Assembly (NCBI RefSeq): GCF_050942425.1
Contig: NZ_CP192063.1
Span: 10,540,001-10,604,000 of the forward strand
DNA from: Actinoallomurus sp050942425
GTDB taxonomy: Bacteria > Actinomycetota > Actinomycetes > Streptosporangiales > Streptosporangiaceae
Direction: 5' to 3'
Length of the DNA: 64,000 nt
Below are positions 1-7,905 of the stretch, piece after piece. The notes below the pieces were generated by a model. That model saw nothing but the letters and a program-made list of their open reading frames with translations, was not told the DNA's origin and made no database searches. How positions within the stretch are numbered: position 1 is the first letter of the stretch; every line of letters starts with the position of its first letter. Position numbers and translations under genes: made by a program.

Positions 1-1
1 C

Positions 2-874
2 GCCCTCGGCGAGGCGAAGCTGACCTTCCACGGCAGCTCGTACGGCACGGTGCTCGGCGCGCAGTACGCCGAGACGTATCCGCGCCGGGTCCGGGCGATG
101 GTGCTGGAAAGCGTGATGGACCGCAGCGTCACCAGCACGTCCGCCTTCCTGCGCGACTCGGCCGCCGCGGCGCAGGACTCCTTTGATGAGTTCGTGAAGT
201 GGTGCGACGGGACGCCGGACTGCGCGCTGAACGGCCGCGACGTGCGGGCGGTCTGGCGGGGGCTGCTGGCCCGTGCCGACCGGGGCGAGCTGGCGAACCC
301 GAGCGCGCCCGACACCGCCCTGTCGCCGATGGACCTGGTCAACAGGATCGCGCTCCGCGCCTTCGTCCGGCCCGACTACGCCGGTCTGGCCGAGAAGCTC
401 GCCGCGATGGAGGCGAGCGAGCCGATACCGGCCTCGCCCACCTCGCCTGCGGCACTGCCGGCGGCGACGCCGGTCTTCTGCGCCGACTGGCGGTTCCCGG
501 TGCGCGATCAGCGGGAGTACGCCTCGCTCGTCCATGCGATGACCACCGCCGGGCCGGACGTGCCGTACCTGCTGCCGCTGCACATGACGGCCGCGTGTCT
601 GGGCTCGCCGACCGCGAACCCGCAGCACCGGCTCACGGCGCGCGGTGCCCCGCCGATCCTGCTGTCCAACGCCGTCCACGACCCGGCCACCGGCTACCCG
701 TGGGCGGAGTCGGTGGAGCGGCAGCTCGGCAGCGCGGGAGTGCTGCTGACGTACGAGGGCGGCGGGCACGGAAGCGTCACCAACGGCCCCTGCATGGAGA
801 ACGCCTACGACCGGTACCTCATCGACCTGCAGGTCCCGCCGCGCGGCACCCGGTGCCCCGCCGTGACGTCCTAA
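2..874 (+). CDS. Alpha/beta hydrolase, TAP-like C-terminal domain (5' partial)
   Basis: The reading frame is open from the window edge, so the N-terminus is missing and at least 290 residues remain. Near the edge is a nucleophile elbow GSSYGT (G-x-S-x-G). The C-terminal third resembles the TAP-like domain of secreted tripeptidyl aminopeptidases, with the acid in a VHDPATGYPWA segment and the catalytic His in GGGHGS. Family members are usually exported and release short peptides or hydrolyse esters from the N-terminal side. The signal peptide lies outside the window. An internal GTG at 50 is not the true start because the elbow lies before it. The substrate cannot be told. Confidence 0.85.
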   Translation, partial: ALGEAKLTFHGSSYGTVLGAQYAETYPRRVRAMVLESVMDRSVTSTSAFLRDSAAAAQDSFDEFVKWCDGTPDCALNGRDVRAVWRGLLARADRGELANPSAPDTALSPMDLVNRIALRAFVRPDYAGLAEKLAAMEASEPIPASPTSPAALPAATPVFCADWRFPVRDQREYASLVHAMTTAGPDVPYLLPLHMTAACLGSPTANPQHRLTARGAPPILLSNAVHDPATGYPWAESVERQLGSAGVLLTYEGGGHGSVTNGPCMENAYDRYLIDLQVPPRGTRCPAVTS

Positions 875-938
875 GGGCGCACGGGCGGCGCGCGGCTGGA
901 TCAGTGGCGGGCGGGCCCCGTGGCGGCCGCATGCCCGG

Positions 939-2066
939 TCAGCGGAGCAGTTCGCGGGCGATGACGATCTGCTGGATCTGGCTGGTCCCCTCGTAGATCC
1001 GGAAGAGCCGGACGTCGCGGTACAGCCGCTCGACGACGACGCCCCGCATGTAGCCCATTCCGCCGAAGACCTGGACGGCGCGGTCGCCGACGCGGCCGAC
1101 CATCTCCGAGCAGAAGTACTTCGCGCAGGAGGGGCCGAGCTTGCGGTCCTCCCCCGCGTCGTACGCCTCCGCGGCCCGCAGCACCATCGAGCGGCCCGCG
1201 TACAGCTCCATCTGGGAATCGGCGATCAGGCCCTGGATCAGCTGGTAGTCCCCGATCCGCCGCCCGCCCTGGCGCCGCTCCTTGGCGTACGCGACCATCT
1301 CGTCGAGGAGGCGCTGCGCGACGCCGACGCAGACCGCCGCGATGTGAACCCGGCCGTGCGCGAGCGACGTCATCGCGGTGCGGTAGCCGGTGCCCTCCTC
1401 GCCGACCATCGCCGTCGCGGGGACCCGTACGCCGTCCAAGTACACCTCGGCGGTGTGCGCGCCGCGCTGGCCCATCTTCTCGTCGGACGGGCCGACCGTG
1501 AGGCCGGGCGTGCCCGCCTCGACGATGAACGTGGAGATCCCCCGCGACCCCTCACCGCCGGTCCGGGCGAACACCATGAACACGTCCGCCTCGGGCGCGT
1601 TGGTGATGAAGCGCTTGGCCCCGTCGAGCACATAGTGATCTTCATCACGTACGGCCCTGGTCGTCAGAGTGCTGGGGTCGGAGCCCGCCTCGGCCTCGGT
1701 CAGCGCGAACGCCGCGACGGCCCGGCCGGCGGCCAGCCTCGTCAGCCAGTGGTCGCGCTGCTCGCCGGTGCCCGCCTTGACGAGGACCTGGCCCGCGATG
1801 CCGTTGCTGGTGCCGAACATCGAGCGGAACGCCGGGCTGGCGTAGCCGAGTTCGAAGGCCAGGCGCACCTCTTCGCTCATGGACAGGCCGAGCCCGCCGT
1901 ACGCCTCCGGCAGCGCGTACCCGAACAGGCCCATCTCGGCGGCGGCCTGCCGAAGGTCGTCCGGGATGCGGTCCGTCGTCTCGATCTCGTCCTCGCGGGG
2001 GATCACCCGCTCGCGGACGAAGGTCCGTACGGCGTCGAGCACGTCTGCGAAATCCTGGGCGTCCAC
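939..2066 (-). CDS. Acyl-CoA dehydrogenase
   Basis: 375 residues, full length for the family, cytoplasmic FAD enzyme oxidising acyl-CoA to 2-enoyl-CoA. The mid-region has FALTEAEAGSDPS and KRFITNAPEADVFMVFA segments typical of the FAD and substrate sites. The C-terminal stretch ends with RIYEGTSQIQ, whose Glu aligns with the catalytic base of medium-chain type enzymes. The GTG start is supported by a GGAGG five bases upstream. It is divergent from the MerR gene, so the two may share regulation. Chain-length specificity is not readable. Confidence 0.93.
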   Translation of the reverse strand: MDAQDFADVLDAVRTFVRERVIPREDEIETTDRIPDDLRQAAAEMGLFGYALPEAYGGLGLSMSEEVRLAFELGYASPAFRSMFGTSNGIAGQVLVKAGTGEQRDHWLTRLAAGRAVAAFALTEAEAGSDPSTLTTRAVRDEDHYVLDGAKRFITNAPEADVFMVFARTGGEGSRGISTFIVEAGTPGLTVGPSDEKMGQRGAHTAEVYLDGVRVPATAMVGEEGTGYRTAMTSLAHGRVHIAAVCVGVAQRLLDEMVAYAKERRQGGRRIGDYQLIQGLIADSQMELYAGRSMVLRAAEAYDAGEDRKLGPSCAKYFCSEMVGRVGDRAVQVFGGMGYMRGVVVERLYRDVRLFRIYEGTSQIQQIVIARELLR

Positions 2067-2140
2067 GCGTCCTCCGATAACCGAATCGGATTCTTGTCCG
2101 GGAACACTCTAATCGGACACCTCCGGCTCGAGCAGCGCCG

Positions 2141-2171
2141 TTGACCCTGACACTGTGTGAGGACCTACACC
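2141..2171 (+). promoter_or_regulatory. MerR-type promoter with 19-bp spacer and dyad
   Basis: TTGACC (2141-2146) and TACACC (2166-2171) are separated by 19 bp. The spacer holds the near-perfect dyad CCTGACAC-T-GTGTGAGG (2146-2162, one mismatch). The over-long spacer with a central dyad is the signature of promoters that MerR proteins untwist. The regulator gene starts 11 bp downstream, so autoregulation is inferred. Confidence 0.7.
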
Positions 2172-2181
2172 GGGACACGTC

Positions 2182-2997
2182 ATGTTCAGCATCGGAGATT
2201 TCGCACGACTCGGCCGCGTGTCCGTACGGATGCTGCGGCACTACGACGCACTCGGCCTGCTTCGACCCGCCCGGGTCGATCCGGCCACCGGCTACCGCTC
2301 CTACGACGCGGCGCAGCTCTCCCGGCTCAACCGGCTGATCGCGCTCAAGGACCTCGGCCTCAGTCTGGAACAGGTGGGGCGGATCCTCGACGAGAAGGTC
2401 GGGCCGGAGGAGCTGTACGGCATGCTGCGGCTTCGCCAGGCGGAGCTGGCGGCCCACGTGGCCGAGGAGACGGCGCGTCTGGCCCGGGTCGAGGCGAGGC
2501 TCCGGATGATCGAGATGGAGGGTGACATGTCCGCGGACGTCATCATCAAGAGTGTCCCGGCCGTACGCCTCGCGGAGCTCAGCGCGACGGCGGAGAGCTT
2601 CGAGTCCGAGAAGATCAGCCCGGTGATCCAGCCGCTGTACGACGAGCTGTGCAAGCGGCTCGACGCGGCGGGGCTGGCCATCACCGGCCCGGCGGTCGCG
2701 TACTACGAGCAGGCCCCCGACGGGGTGCGAGTGCACGCCGGGGCACCGGTGAACGCCGAGCCGGACGGCGCGTACGACTTCGCCATCGTCGACCTACCCG
2801 GGGCCGAGCAGGCGGCGACCCTCATCCACCACGGGTCCATGGACGGCGTGGACGCGTCCGTCCAGCGGCTCGCCCGGTGGATCGAGGAGAACGGCTACCA
2901 CAGCACCGGCTCGGCGCGCGAGGTCTACCTCCGATACGGGCAGGGCGACCCCGCGACGTGGGTCACGGAGCTCCAGGAGACGGTGACGCCCGCGTAA
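2182..2997 (+). CDS. MerR-family regulator with GyrI-like effector domain
   Basis: 271 residues. The N-terminal winged helix (residues 1-70) reads IGDFARLGRVSVRMLRHYD, the MerR DNA-recognition signature, followed by a dimerising coiled coil (about 75-120). Residues 125-270 match the GyrI-like/effector-binding fold seen in BmrR- and TipA-type activators that sense small hydrophobic ligands. Its own long-spacer promoter lies directly upstream. Likely targets are itself and perhaps the divergent acyl-CoA dehydrogenase; the ligand is unknown. Confidence 0.88.
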   Translation: MFSIGDFARLGRVSVRMLRHYDALGLLRPARVDPATGYRSYDAAQLSRLNRLIALKDLGLSLEQVGRILDEKVGPEELYGMLRLRQAELAAHVAEETARLARVEARLRMIEMEGDMSADVIIKSVPAVRLAELSATAESFESEKISPVIQPLYDELCKRLDAAGLAITGPAVAYYEQAPDGVRVHAGAPVNAEPDGAYDFAIVDLPGAEQAATLIHHGSMDGVDASVQRLARWIEENGYHSTGSAREVYLRYGQGDPATWVTELQETVTPA

Positions 2998-3071
2998 GGC
3001 GCAGGGCGTCACCGAGCGTCCTGGACGCCGCGTCCGGGCGGCGCATCGACCGCCCGGACGCGGCGTGGTCC

Positions 3072-3168
3072 GGACGCGGCGGTCGTCCGGACGTGACGGT
3101 CGTCGGACGTGACGGTCGTCGGACGTGACGGTCGTCGGACGTGACGGTCGTCGGTGTGGCGGTCGGCG
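3072..3168. repeat. Tandem 16-bp repeat, four perfect copies
   Basis: The unit GGACGTGACGGTCGTC occurs four times without change at 3089-3152, with degenerate copies on both sides (3072-3087 and 3153-3168). It lies between the MerR gene and the amidohydrolase gene. Because 16 is not a multiple of three, it does not encode a regular peptide repeat. No spacer-repeat alternation is present, so it is not CRISPR. Confidence 0.9.
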
Positions 3169-3241
3169 GGTGTGGTGTCGCGGGCCGGAATCTCGTGCCC
3201 GCGTCGGGCGGGCCGAATCCCGTTCTGGAATCATGCGGGTC

Positions 3242-4147
3242 ATGGCTTCGCCAACCGATCACCGGACCGTACGGCCGCCGGGCGACGACGCGGACATCCC
3301 CGCGTTCTGGCGGTCGCTGGGGCTGCCCGGCCTCATCGACGTGCACACGCACTTCATGCCGGACAACGTCCTCAGCAAGGTCTGGGCGTACTTCGACCAG
3401 TTCACCGAGGCCGGCCTGCCGTGGGAGGTCCGGTACCGCTACGACGAGGAGCGGCGGCTGCGCCTGCTGCGTGAGTTCGGCGTGCGGCGGTTCACGGCGA
3501 TGCTCTACCCGCACCGCCCCGCGATGGCCGTCTGGCTGAACGGCTGGGCGGCCGACTTCGCCGCGCGCACGCCCGATTGCCTCCACACCGCGACGTTCTT
3601 CCCCGAGCCGGCGGCGGGCGCGTACGTCGCCGAGGCGATCGACGCCGGCGCGAGGGTCTTCAAGGCGCATGTCCAGGTCGGTGGGTACGACCCCCGCGAC
3701 CCGCTCCTGGACCCCGTCTGGGGACTGCTGGCCGAGTCTCGCACTCCGGTCGTCGTGCACTGCGGATCCGGCCCCGAACCCGGCCGCCACACCGGCCCGG
3801 TTGTCTTCGCCGAGGTCCTGGCCCGCCATCCCCGGCTGATCGCGATCGTCGCGCACATGGGTTTGCCGGAGTACGCGGAGTTCCTCGCGCTCGCCGAACG
3901 CCACCCGGACCTGCGCCTCGACACGACCATGGCGTTCACCGAGTTCACCGAGCAGCTGAACCCCTGGCCCGCCGAACTCACCTCCCGGCTGGCCGACCTG
4001 GGCGACCGGATCCTGCTCGGCACCGACTTCCCGAACATCCCGTACTCCTACGCCCATCAGCTCGCGGCGCTCACGCGGCTCGACCTCGGCGACGACTGGC
4101 TGCGCGCCGTCTGCCACGACAACGCCGCCCGGCTGTTCGCCGGCTGA
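3242..4147 (+). CDS. Amidohydrolase family protein
   Basis: 301 residues from the ATG at 3242 (another in-frame ATG lies at 3233). A TIM-barrel metal-dependent hydrolase of the amidohydrolase-2 type is indicated by DVHTHFMP (His35 and His37), a later VVHCGSGP His, AHMGLPEY, and LGTDFPN carrying the metal-binding Asp. Relatives hydrolyse or decarboxylate small cyclic or aromatic acids in the cytoplasm. The frame stays open upstream through the 16-bp repeat array, but that part has no family similarity. Substrate not determinable. Confidence 0.88.
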   Translation: MASPTDHRTVRPPGDDADIPAFWRSLGLPGLIDVHTHFMPDNVLSKVWAYFDQFTEAGLPWEVRYRYDEERRLRLLREFGVRRFTAMLYPHRPAMAVWLNGWAADFAARTPDCLHTATFFPEPAAGAYVAEAIDAGARVFKAHVQVGGYDPRDPLLDPVWGLLAESRTPVVVHCGSGPEPGRHTGPVVFAEVLARHPRLIAIVAHMGLPEYAEFLALAERHPDLRLDTTMAFTEFTEQLNPWPAELTSRLADLGDRILLGTDFPNIPYSYAHQLAALTRLDLGDDWLRAVCHDNAARLFAG

Positions 4148-4278
4148 GCGTCCCGGGCCTCAGCGTGGCCGTGTCGGCCTGATCGCGTACGCGCTCACGG
4201 AACATCGGCGCCCGACTCAGCATCGCGCGGCCGGGGGCGTCTTTATGTATGGAGATTCCCCCGAGCGATGAGGTGACG

Positions 4279-4791
4279 ATGCGTACGAGCGATCCCCCGG
4301 AGGTCACCCCCGAAGACGCGATCAGCGACTTGTACCGGGCGAGCTCACTGCGGCTGGCCCGCGCGGCCCTGCTGCTGGTCGGGGACCGGGCCACCGCCGA
4401 AGACGTCGTGCAGGAGGCGTTCTACGGGTTGCAGCGTCGGTGGCTCCGCGACGGTGGCCCGGACGACCCGGCCGCGTATGTGCGGACGGCCGTGATGAAT
4501 GGTTGCCGTTCGGTCCTGCGGCGGCGGCGTGCCGCCCGGCTGATGCGCGTCGTCCACGACACGCCGGTGTGGTCGGCGGAGTCGGCGGCGCTGCTCGGCG
4601 AGGAACGGCGGGCGGTGCTGGAGGAGATCGCACGCCTGCCGCAGAGGCAGCGCGAGATCCTCGTGCTGCGCTTCTACCTGGACATGTCCGAGGCGGAGAT
4701 CGCATCCGAGCTCGGCGTCAGCAGGGGAACCGTCTCGTCGACGGCGTCCCGCGCGCTGGCCACCCTCGCGAACCGGCTGGAGGGACGATGA
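4279..4791 (+). CDS. SigE-family ECF RNA polymerase sigma factor
   Basis: 170 residues from ATG 4279; an in-frame ATG at 4249 would add ten residues. Region 2 is seen in ALLLVGDRATAEDVVQEAFYG and region 4 in LPQRQREILVLRFYLDMSEA followed by a helix-turn-helix with SRGTVSSTASRAL. This is the short two-domain architecture of the SigE-like group common in actinomycetes. The stop overlaps the start of the next gene as ATGA, so the two are co-translated and the downstream membrane protein is a candidate regulator. Confidence 0.92.
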   Translation: MRTSDPPEVTPEDAISDLYRASSLRLARAALLLVGDRATAEDVVQEAFYGLQRRWLRDGGPDDPAAYVRTAVMNGCRSVLRRRRAARLMRVVHDTPVWSAESAALLGEERRAVLEEIARLPQRQREILVLRFYLDMSEAEIASELGVSRGTVSSTASRALATLANRLEGR

Positions 4792-5903
4792 TCGAGGATC
4801 GGGTACGTGACGCGTTCGGCGCAGCCGCGCGGACACTCGACCAGATGCCACCCCTGCGAGAGGCGCCCCGCCGTCGCAGCTGGCCCGTTCCCGCGGCGGC
4901 CGCGGCGGCGGTGCTGATCATCGTTGGCGCAGTCCTCGCGCTGACCGGCGGCGAGCGCGAGCCCTCACGCCGGCTGTACCCGCCGGCCGGCATGGCGATC
5001 GGTCCAGCGCTGCGCCCGTCGGGACCTCCGAAGTTCATCGTGACCGCAGGCGACTCGATCGCTCATTTCACCCGGCCCACGGACAAGAACGCGTCGTCGT
5101 ACACGCCGGCGCGTCCGGTGGTGCAGGACGCCGTCACCGGAAAGGTCCTCTACACGATCCCGCTCCCTCAGGGCGTGTGGTCGTCGTGGGGGCAGGTCGC
5201 GGCCGCACCGGACAACCGCACGTTCGTGATCGCCGGGCTCTCCCGTCCGGCCGGCGACGAGTTCGGCTACTTCCGGGTGCACCTGAGCGAGGACGGGCGG
5301 CCGGATACGCCACGGCTCGTCCCCGGGTTGACGGTGCCCGAGTCGGCCAGGTCGGCGACCCCGACGCTCAGCCCGGACGGGCGTCGCCTCGCCTATCTCC
5401 TGAGCACCGGGGTCGGCGTCGCGGACATCGCCACCGGGCAACGGCGAACGTGGACGATCAAGAATGGCGAGGTCGGGTGGAACCTCACCTGGGCGCCGGA
5501 CGGACGGCACCTCGCGCTCGTCGGCCCCGGGCTGCGGACCCTCGACACCGGCTCGCCGACGGCCCAGCCGGTCGACGTCGCCCTGCCCGGCGGCATCGGG
5601 CGCGACGGGAAGATGACGAACAGCGTTCTCGGCGCCGCCTACGAGACCGATGGGCGAGCACTGATCGCCGAGGTCGGTGCGAGGATCATGCGGGTACCGC
5701 TCGGCGGGAACGGCCGGCCCGTCACGCTCGCCGCCGGAAATGACTCCGGAGGTATCGACGTCGACGGCACGGGACGGTTCGCGCTCTACGTCGGCGGCCA
5801 CCGGATCGTTCGCGTCGACCTGAGGACGGGACACCGTGCGTCGTTCCCGGTGCCGCTTCCTGAGGACATGGGCAAGGGCGACACCGTCGACTCCGCCTGG
5901 TGA
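4788..5903 (+). CDS. Membrane-anchored beta-propeller-like protein, sigma partner
   Basis: 371 residues. The ATG overlaps the sigma stop by four bases. A cytoplasmic N-terminal stretch of about 30 residues is followed by one transmembrane helix (about 31-51, Ala/Val/Ile rich). The extracytoplasmic part has repeated strands such as SPDGRRLAYLLS and WAPDGRHLALVG, which resemble TolB/WD40-like propeller blades. The layout fits a trans-membrane modulator of the sigma factor, but no zinc-binding anti-sigma motif is visible, so the anti-sigma role is inferred from position only. Confidence 0.75.
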   Translation: MIEDRVRDAFGAAARTLDQMPPLREAPRRRSWPVPAAAAAAVLIIVGAVLALTGGEREPSRRLYPPAGMAIGPALRPSGPPKFIVTAGDSIAHFTRPTDKNASSYTPARPVVQDAVTGKVLYTIPLPQGVWSSWGQVAAAPDNRTFVIAGLSRPAGDEFGYFRVHLSEDGRPDTPRLVPGLTVPESARSATPTLSPDGRRLAYLLSTGVGVADIATGQRRTWTIKNGEVGWNLTWAPDGRHLALVGPGLRTLDTGSPTAQPVDVALPGGIGRDGKMTNSVLGAAYETDGRALIAEVGARIMRVPLGGNGRPVTLAAGNDSGGIDVDGTGRFALYVGGHRIVRVDLRTGHRASFPVPLPEDMGKGDTVDSAW

Positions 5904-6006
5904 GGCAGGTCCGGCGGCGGCGATCGGTGCCGCCGCCGGATTCATGGGGAGCGTCCACGCCGGTCGAAGGGTGGGCTCGGCGGCGCGTTGAGGGTGCCCG
6001 GGAGGC

Positions 6007-6513
6007 TCAGCGGCTCCAGCCGGTCGGCTGGCTCACCGGGCGCGCCTCGTCCGCCGGCGGCTCGACGGGACGCCCCTCGTACTGCGTCGACAGGACGACG
6101 TGGGTGTTCATCTCGCCGTGCTCGCCGAGGCGCTCGAGCAGTCCTTCCAGATGCCGCATGGACGCGACGCGGACCCGCAGCATCGAGCACCAGCTCCCGC
6201 TGAGTTTGTGCACCTCGGTGACCTCGGGGAAGTCCTCGGCCGTCGTCGTCTTGAGCAGGCACCGGCCGAGCGCGCACCGCATCTGCACGAACGTCGTCAG
6301 CGGCAGGCCGGCCCGCGCGGCGTCGATCCGCGCCTGGTAGCCGGTGATCACCCCCGCCTCCTCCAGGCGGCGTACGCGCTCGGCGACGGCCGGCGGTGAC
6401 AGGTGGACGATCTGCGCGAGCCGGTTGTACGAGAGCCGTCCGTCGCGCTGCAGCTCGTCGAGGATGCGCCAGTCCGTCTCATCCAGCGGTCTGTCCATTC
6501 GGAAACCCTGCAC
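6007..6513 (-). CDS. Lrp/AsnC-family transcriptional regulator
   Basis: 168 residues. The N-terminal helix-turn-helix reads NRLAQIVHLSPPAVAERVRR and is followed by an AsnC-type ligand-binding ferredoxin-like domain. The GTG at 6513 is chosen because AAGGAG lies seven bases upstream; the ATG at 6498 has no ribosome site at a workable distance. It is divergent from the MFS transporter gene with 90 bp between, a common arrangement in which an Lrp protein controls an exporter of amino acids or related compounds. The effector is unknown. Confidence 0.9.
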   Translation of the reverse strand: MQGFRMDRPLDETDWRILDELQRDGRLSYNRLAQIVHLSPPAVAERVRRLEEAGVITGYQARIDAARAGLPLTTFVQMRCALGRCLLKTTTAEDFPEVTEVHKLSGSWCSMLRVRVASMRHLEGLLERLGEHGEMNTHVVLSTQYEGRPVEPPADEARPVSQPTGWSR

Positions 6514-6568
6514 CGCGGATCTCCTTTCGAACAAGAGGCAGAACGGACGAACCTCCGTTGATCGCCCG

Positions 6569-6604
6569 TTCACTTCGAAGGTGCGGATTTCTAGCGTTGT
6601 GGCA
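6569..6604 (+). promoter_or_regulatory. Probable leaderless promoter of the MFS gene
   Basis: TTCACT (6569-6574), a 17-bp spacer, then TAGCGT (6592-6597) stand directly before the ATG at 6604. The expected transcript start falls on or beside the A of the ATG and no Shine-Dalgarno sequence is present. Leaderless transcription is common in actinomycetes; here it is an inference from spacing. Confidence 0.5.
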
Positions 6605-7905
6605 TGCGTACGACTCCTGTCACGAATCCCCCGGATGTCGCCGTACGCCGCGGACGCGCCATGGCGGCCTTCTTCTCCGGTGCCGCTCTGATGAACGCGG
6701 CGATGGCCATGGCGAGCGCCATGAGCACGATCGTGGCCGGCGATCGGCTCGGCATGCGCTGGGGCGCCGTGCCGAACACCGCCGGCGTCGTCGGAACGGG
6801 CGTCGGCGCGCTCGCTCTGACCTGGCTGACGGCGCGTCGGGGGCGGCGGGCGGGACTGGTCCTCGGGTACGGGGCGGCCGCGCTCGGCGCCGGTCTCGCG
6901 GTCGTCGCGGTGGCCGCCGGGGACGTCCTCGCCCTGACGATCGGCATGCTGGTGCTCGGCCTCGGCAACGCCGGAGCCCAGCTGTCCCGCTACGGGGCCG
7001 CCGAGCTGTACCCGGCACACCGGCGCGGGTACGCCATCGGCACGGTCATCTGGGCCGGCACGATCGGTGCGGTCGGCGGCCCGCTGCTGCTCGACCCGTC
7101 GAGCGCCGCCGCGAGTCGGCTCGGCGGCCCCGCCATGGCCGGGCCGTTCCTGGTCGCGGCCGTCGCCACATTGGCCGCGGCGATCGCCGCCACCGGAGCC
7201 CCCTCTGGCCGCGCACCGGCCGCCGCCTCCCCCGTACCGCTCCGCGACCTGGTGCGGACGCCCGCGGCCCGATCCGCGCTGGCGGTCATGGTCACGGCGC
7301 AGGTCGTCATGGTCGCCGTCATGACCGCGGCACCGATGGACATGCACCGGCACGGCCACGGGCTGGGCGCGGTGGGCGTGACCCTCGCCATGCACACGTT
7401 CGGCATGTTCGCCCTGTCGCCGCTGACGGGACGGCTGTTCGACCGCGTCGGCGCCAGGCCGGTCATGCTCGCCGGGCTGCTGTCCCTCGCGCTCGCCGCG
7501 CTGCTCGCCGCCGCCGTGCCCGGCGGCGACACCGCCCCGTTCGCAGGGGCACTCTTCCTGCTCGGCTACGGGTGGAACCTGTGCTTCGTCGGCGGCAGCG
7601 GCCTCCTCGCCCGCGACCTGCCCGCCGCGGACCGGGCCCGCGTGGAGGGCGCCGTCGACGCGACGGTGTGGAGCATCGCCGCCGCCGCGAGCCTGGCGTC
7701 CACCCTCGTCCTGTCCGCCGGCGGATACCCGGCCCTGGCTGCCGGTTCCTGCGCGCTCGTGGCGGTGCCGCTGATCCTGGTGCTTGTGCCGTTCCGCGGG
7801 GACGGTCAGTGGATGAATTCGATCTCGGGATACCGGGGTGAGGGGTCGTTGAGGAGTCCATCGTCCTTGCGGCGCAGCCAGCGGTCGAAGAACGACGAGA
7901 CGTAG
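6604..7905 (+). CDS. MFS transporter
   Basis: 433 residues with about twelve hydrophobic spans, GRRAGLVLGYG in the loop after the early helices, and a second-half motif GRLFDRVGARPVM typical of major facilitator carriers. It probably exports a small molecule under control of the divergent Lrp protein. The last ~30 residues are hydrophilic and Ser/Arg rich, and the 3' end overlaps the convergent esterase gene by 100 bp. The membrane core ends near 7800, so the overlap concerns only a tail. Substrate unknown. Confidence 0.87.
   Translation: MRTTPVTNPPDVAVRRGRAMAAFFSGAALMNAAMAMASAMSTIVAGDRLGMRWGAVPNTAGVVGTGVGALALTWLTARRGRRAGLVLGYGAAALGAGLAVVAVAAGDVLALTIGMLVLGLGNAGAQLSRYGAAELYPAHRRGYAIGTVIWAGTIGAVGGPLLLDPSSAAASRLGGPAMAGPFLVAAVATLAAAIAATGAPSGRAPAAASPVPLRDLVRTPAARSALAVMVTAQVVMVAVMTAAPMDMHRHGHGLGAVGVTLAMHTFGMFALSPLTGRLFDRVGARPVMLAGLLSLALAALLAAAVPGGDTAPFAGALFLLGYGWNLCFVGGSGLLARDLPAADRARVEGAVDATVWSIAAAASLASTLVLSAGGYPALAAGSCALVAVPLILVLVPFRGDGQWMNSISGYRGEGSLRSPSSLRRSQRSKNDET

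Noticed and set aside
3089..3152. Possible CRISPR array
   Set aside because: The 16-bp units are directly adjacent with no spacers, and no cas gene is in the window.
7806..7905. Overlap of MFS and esterase genes as a possible assembly fault
   Set aside because: Only the hydrophilic tail of the MFS protein overlaps; such convergent overlaps occur several times in this window (also 22446-22571 and 45667-45677).
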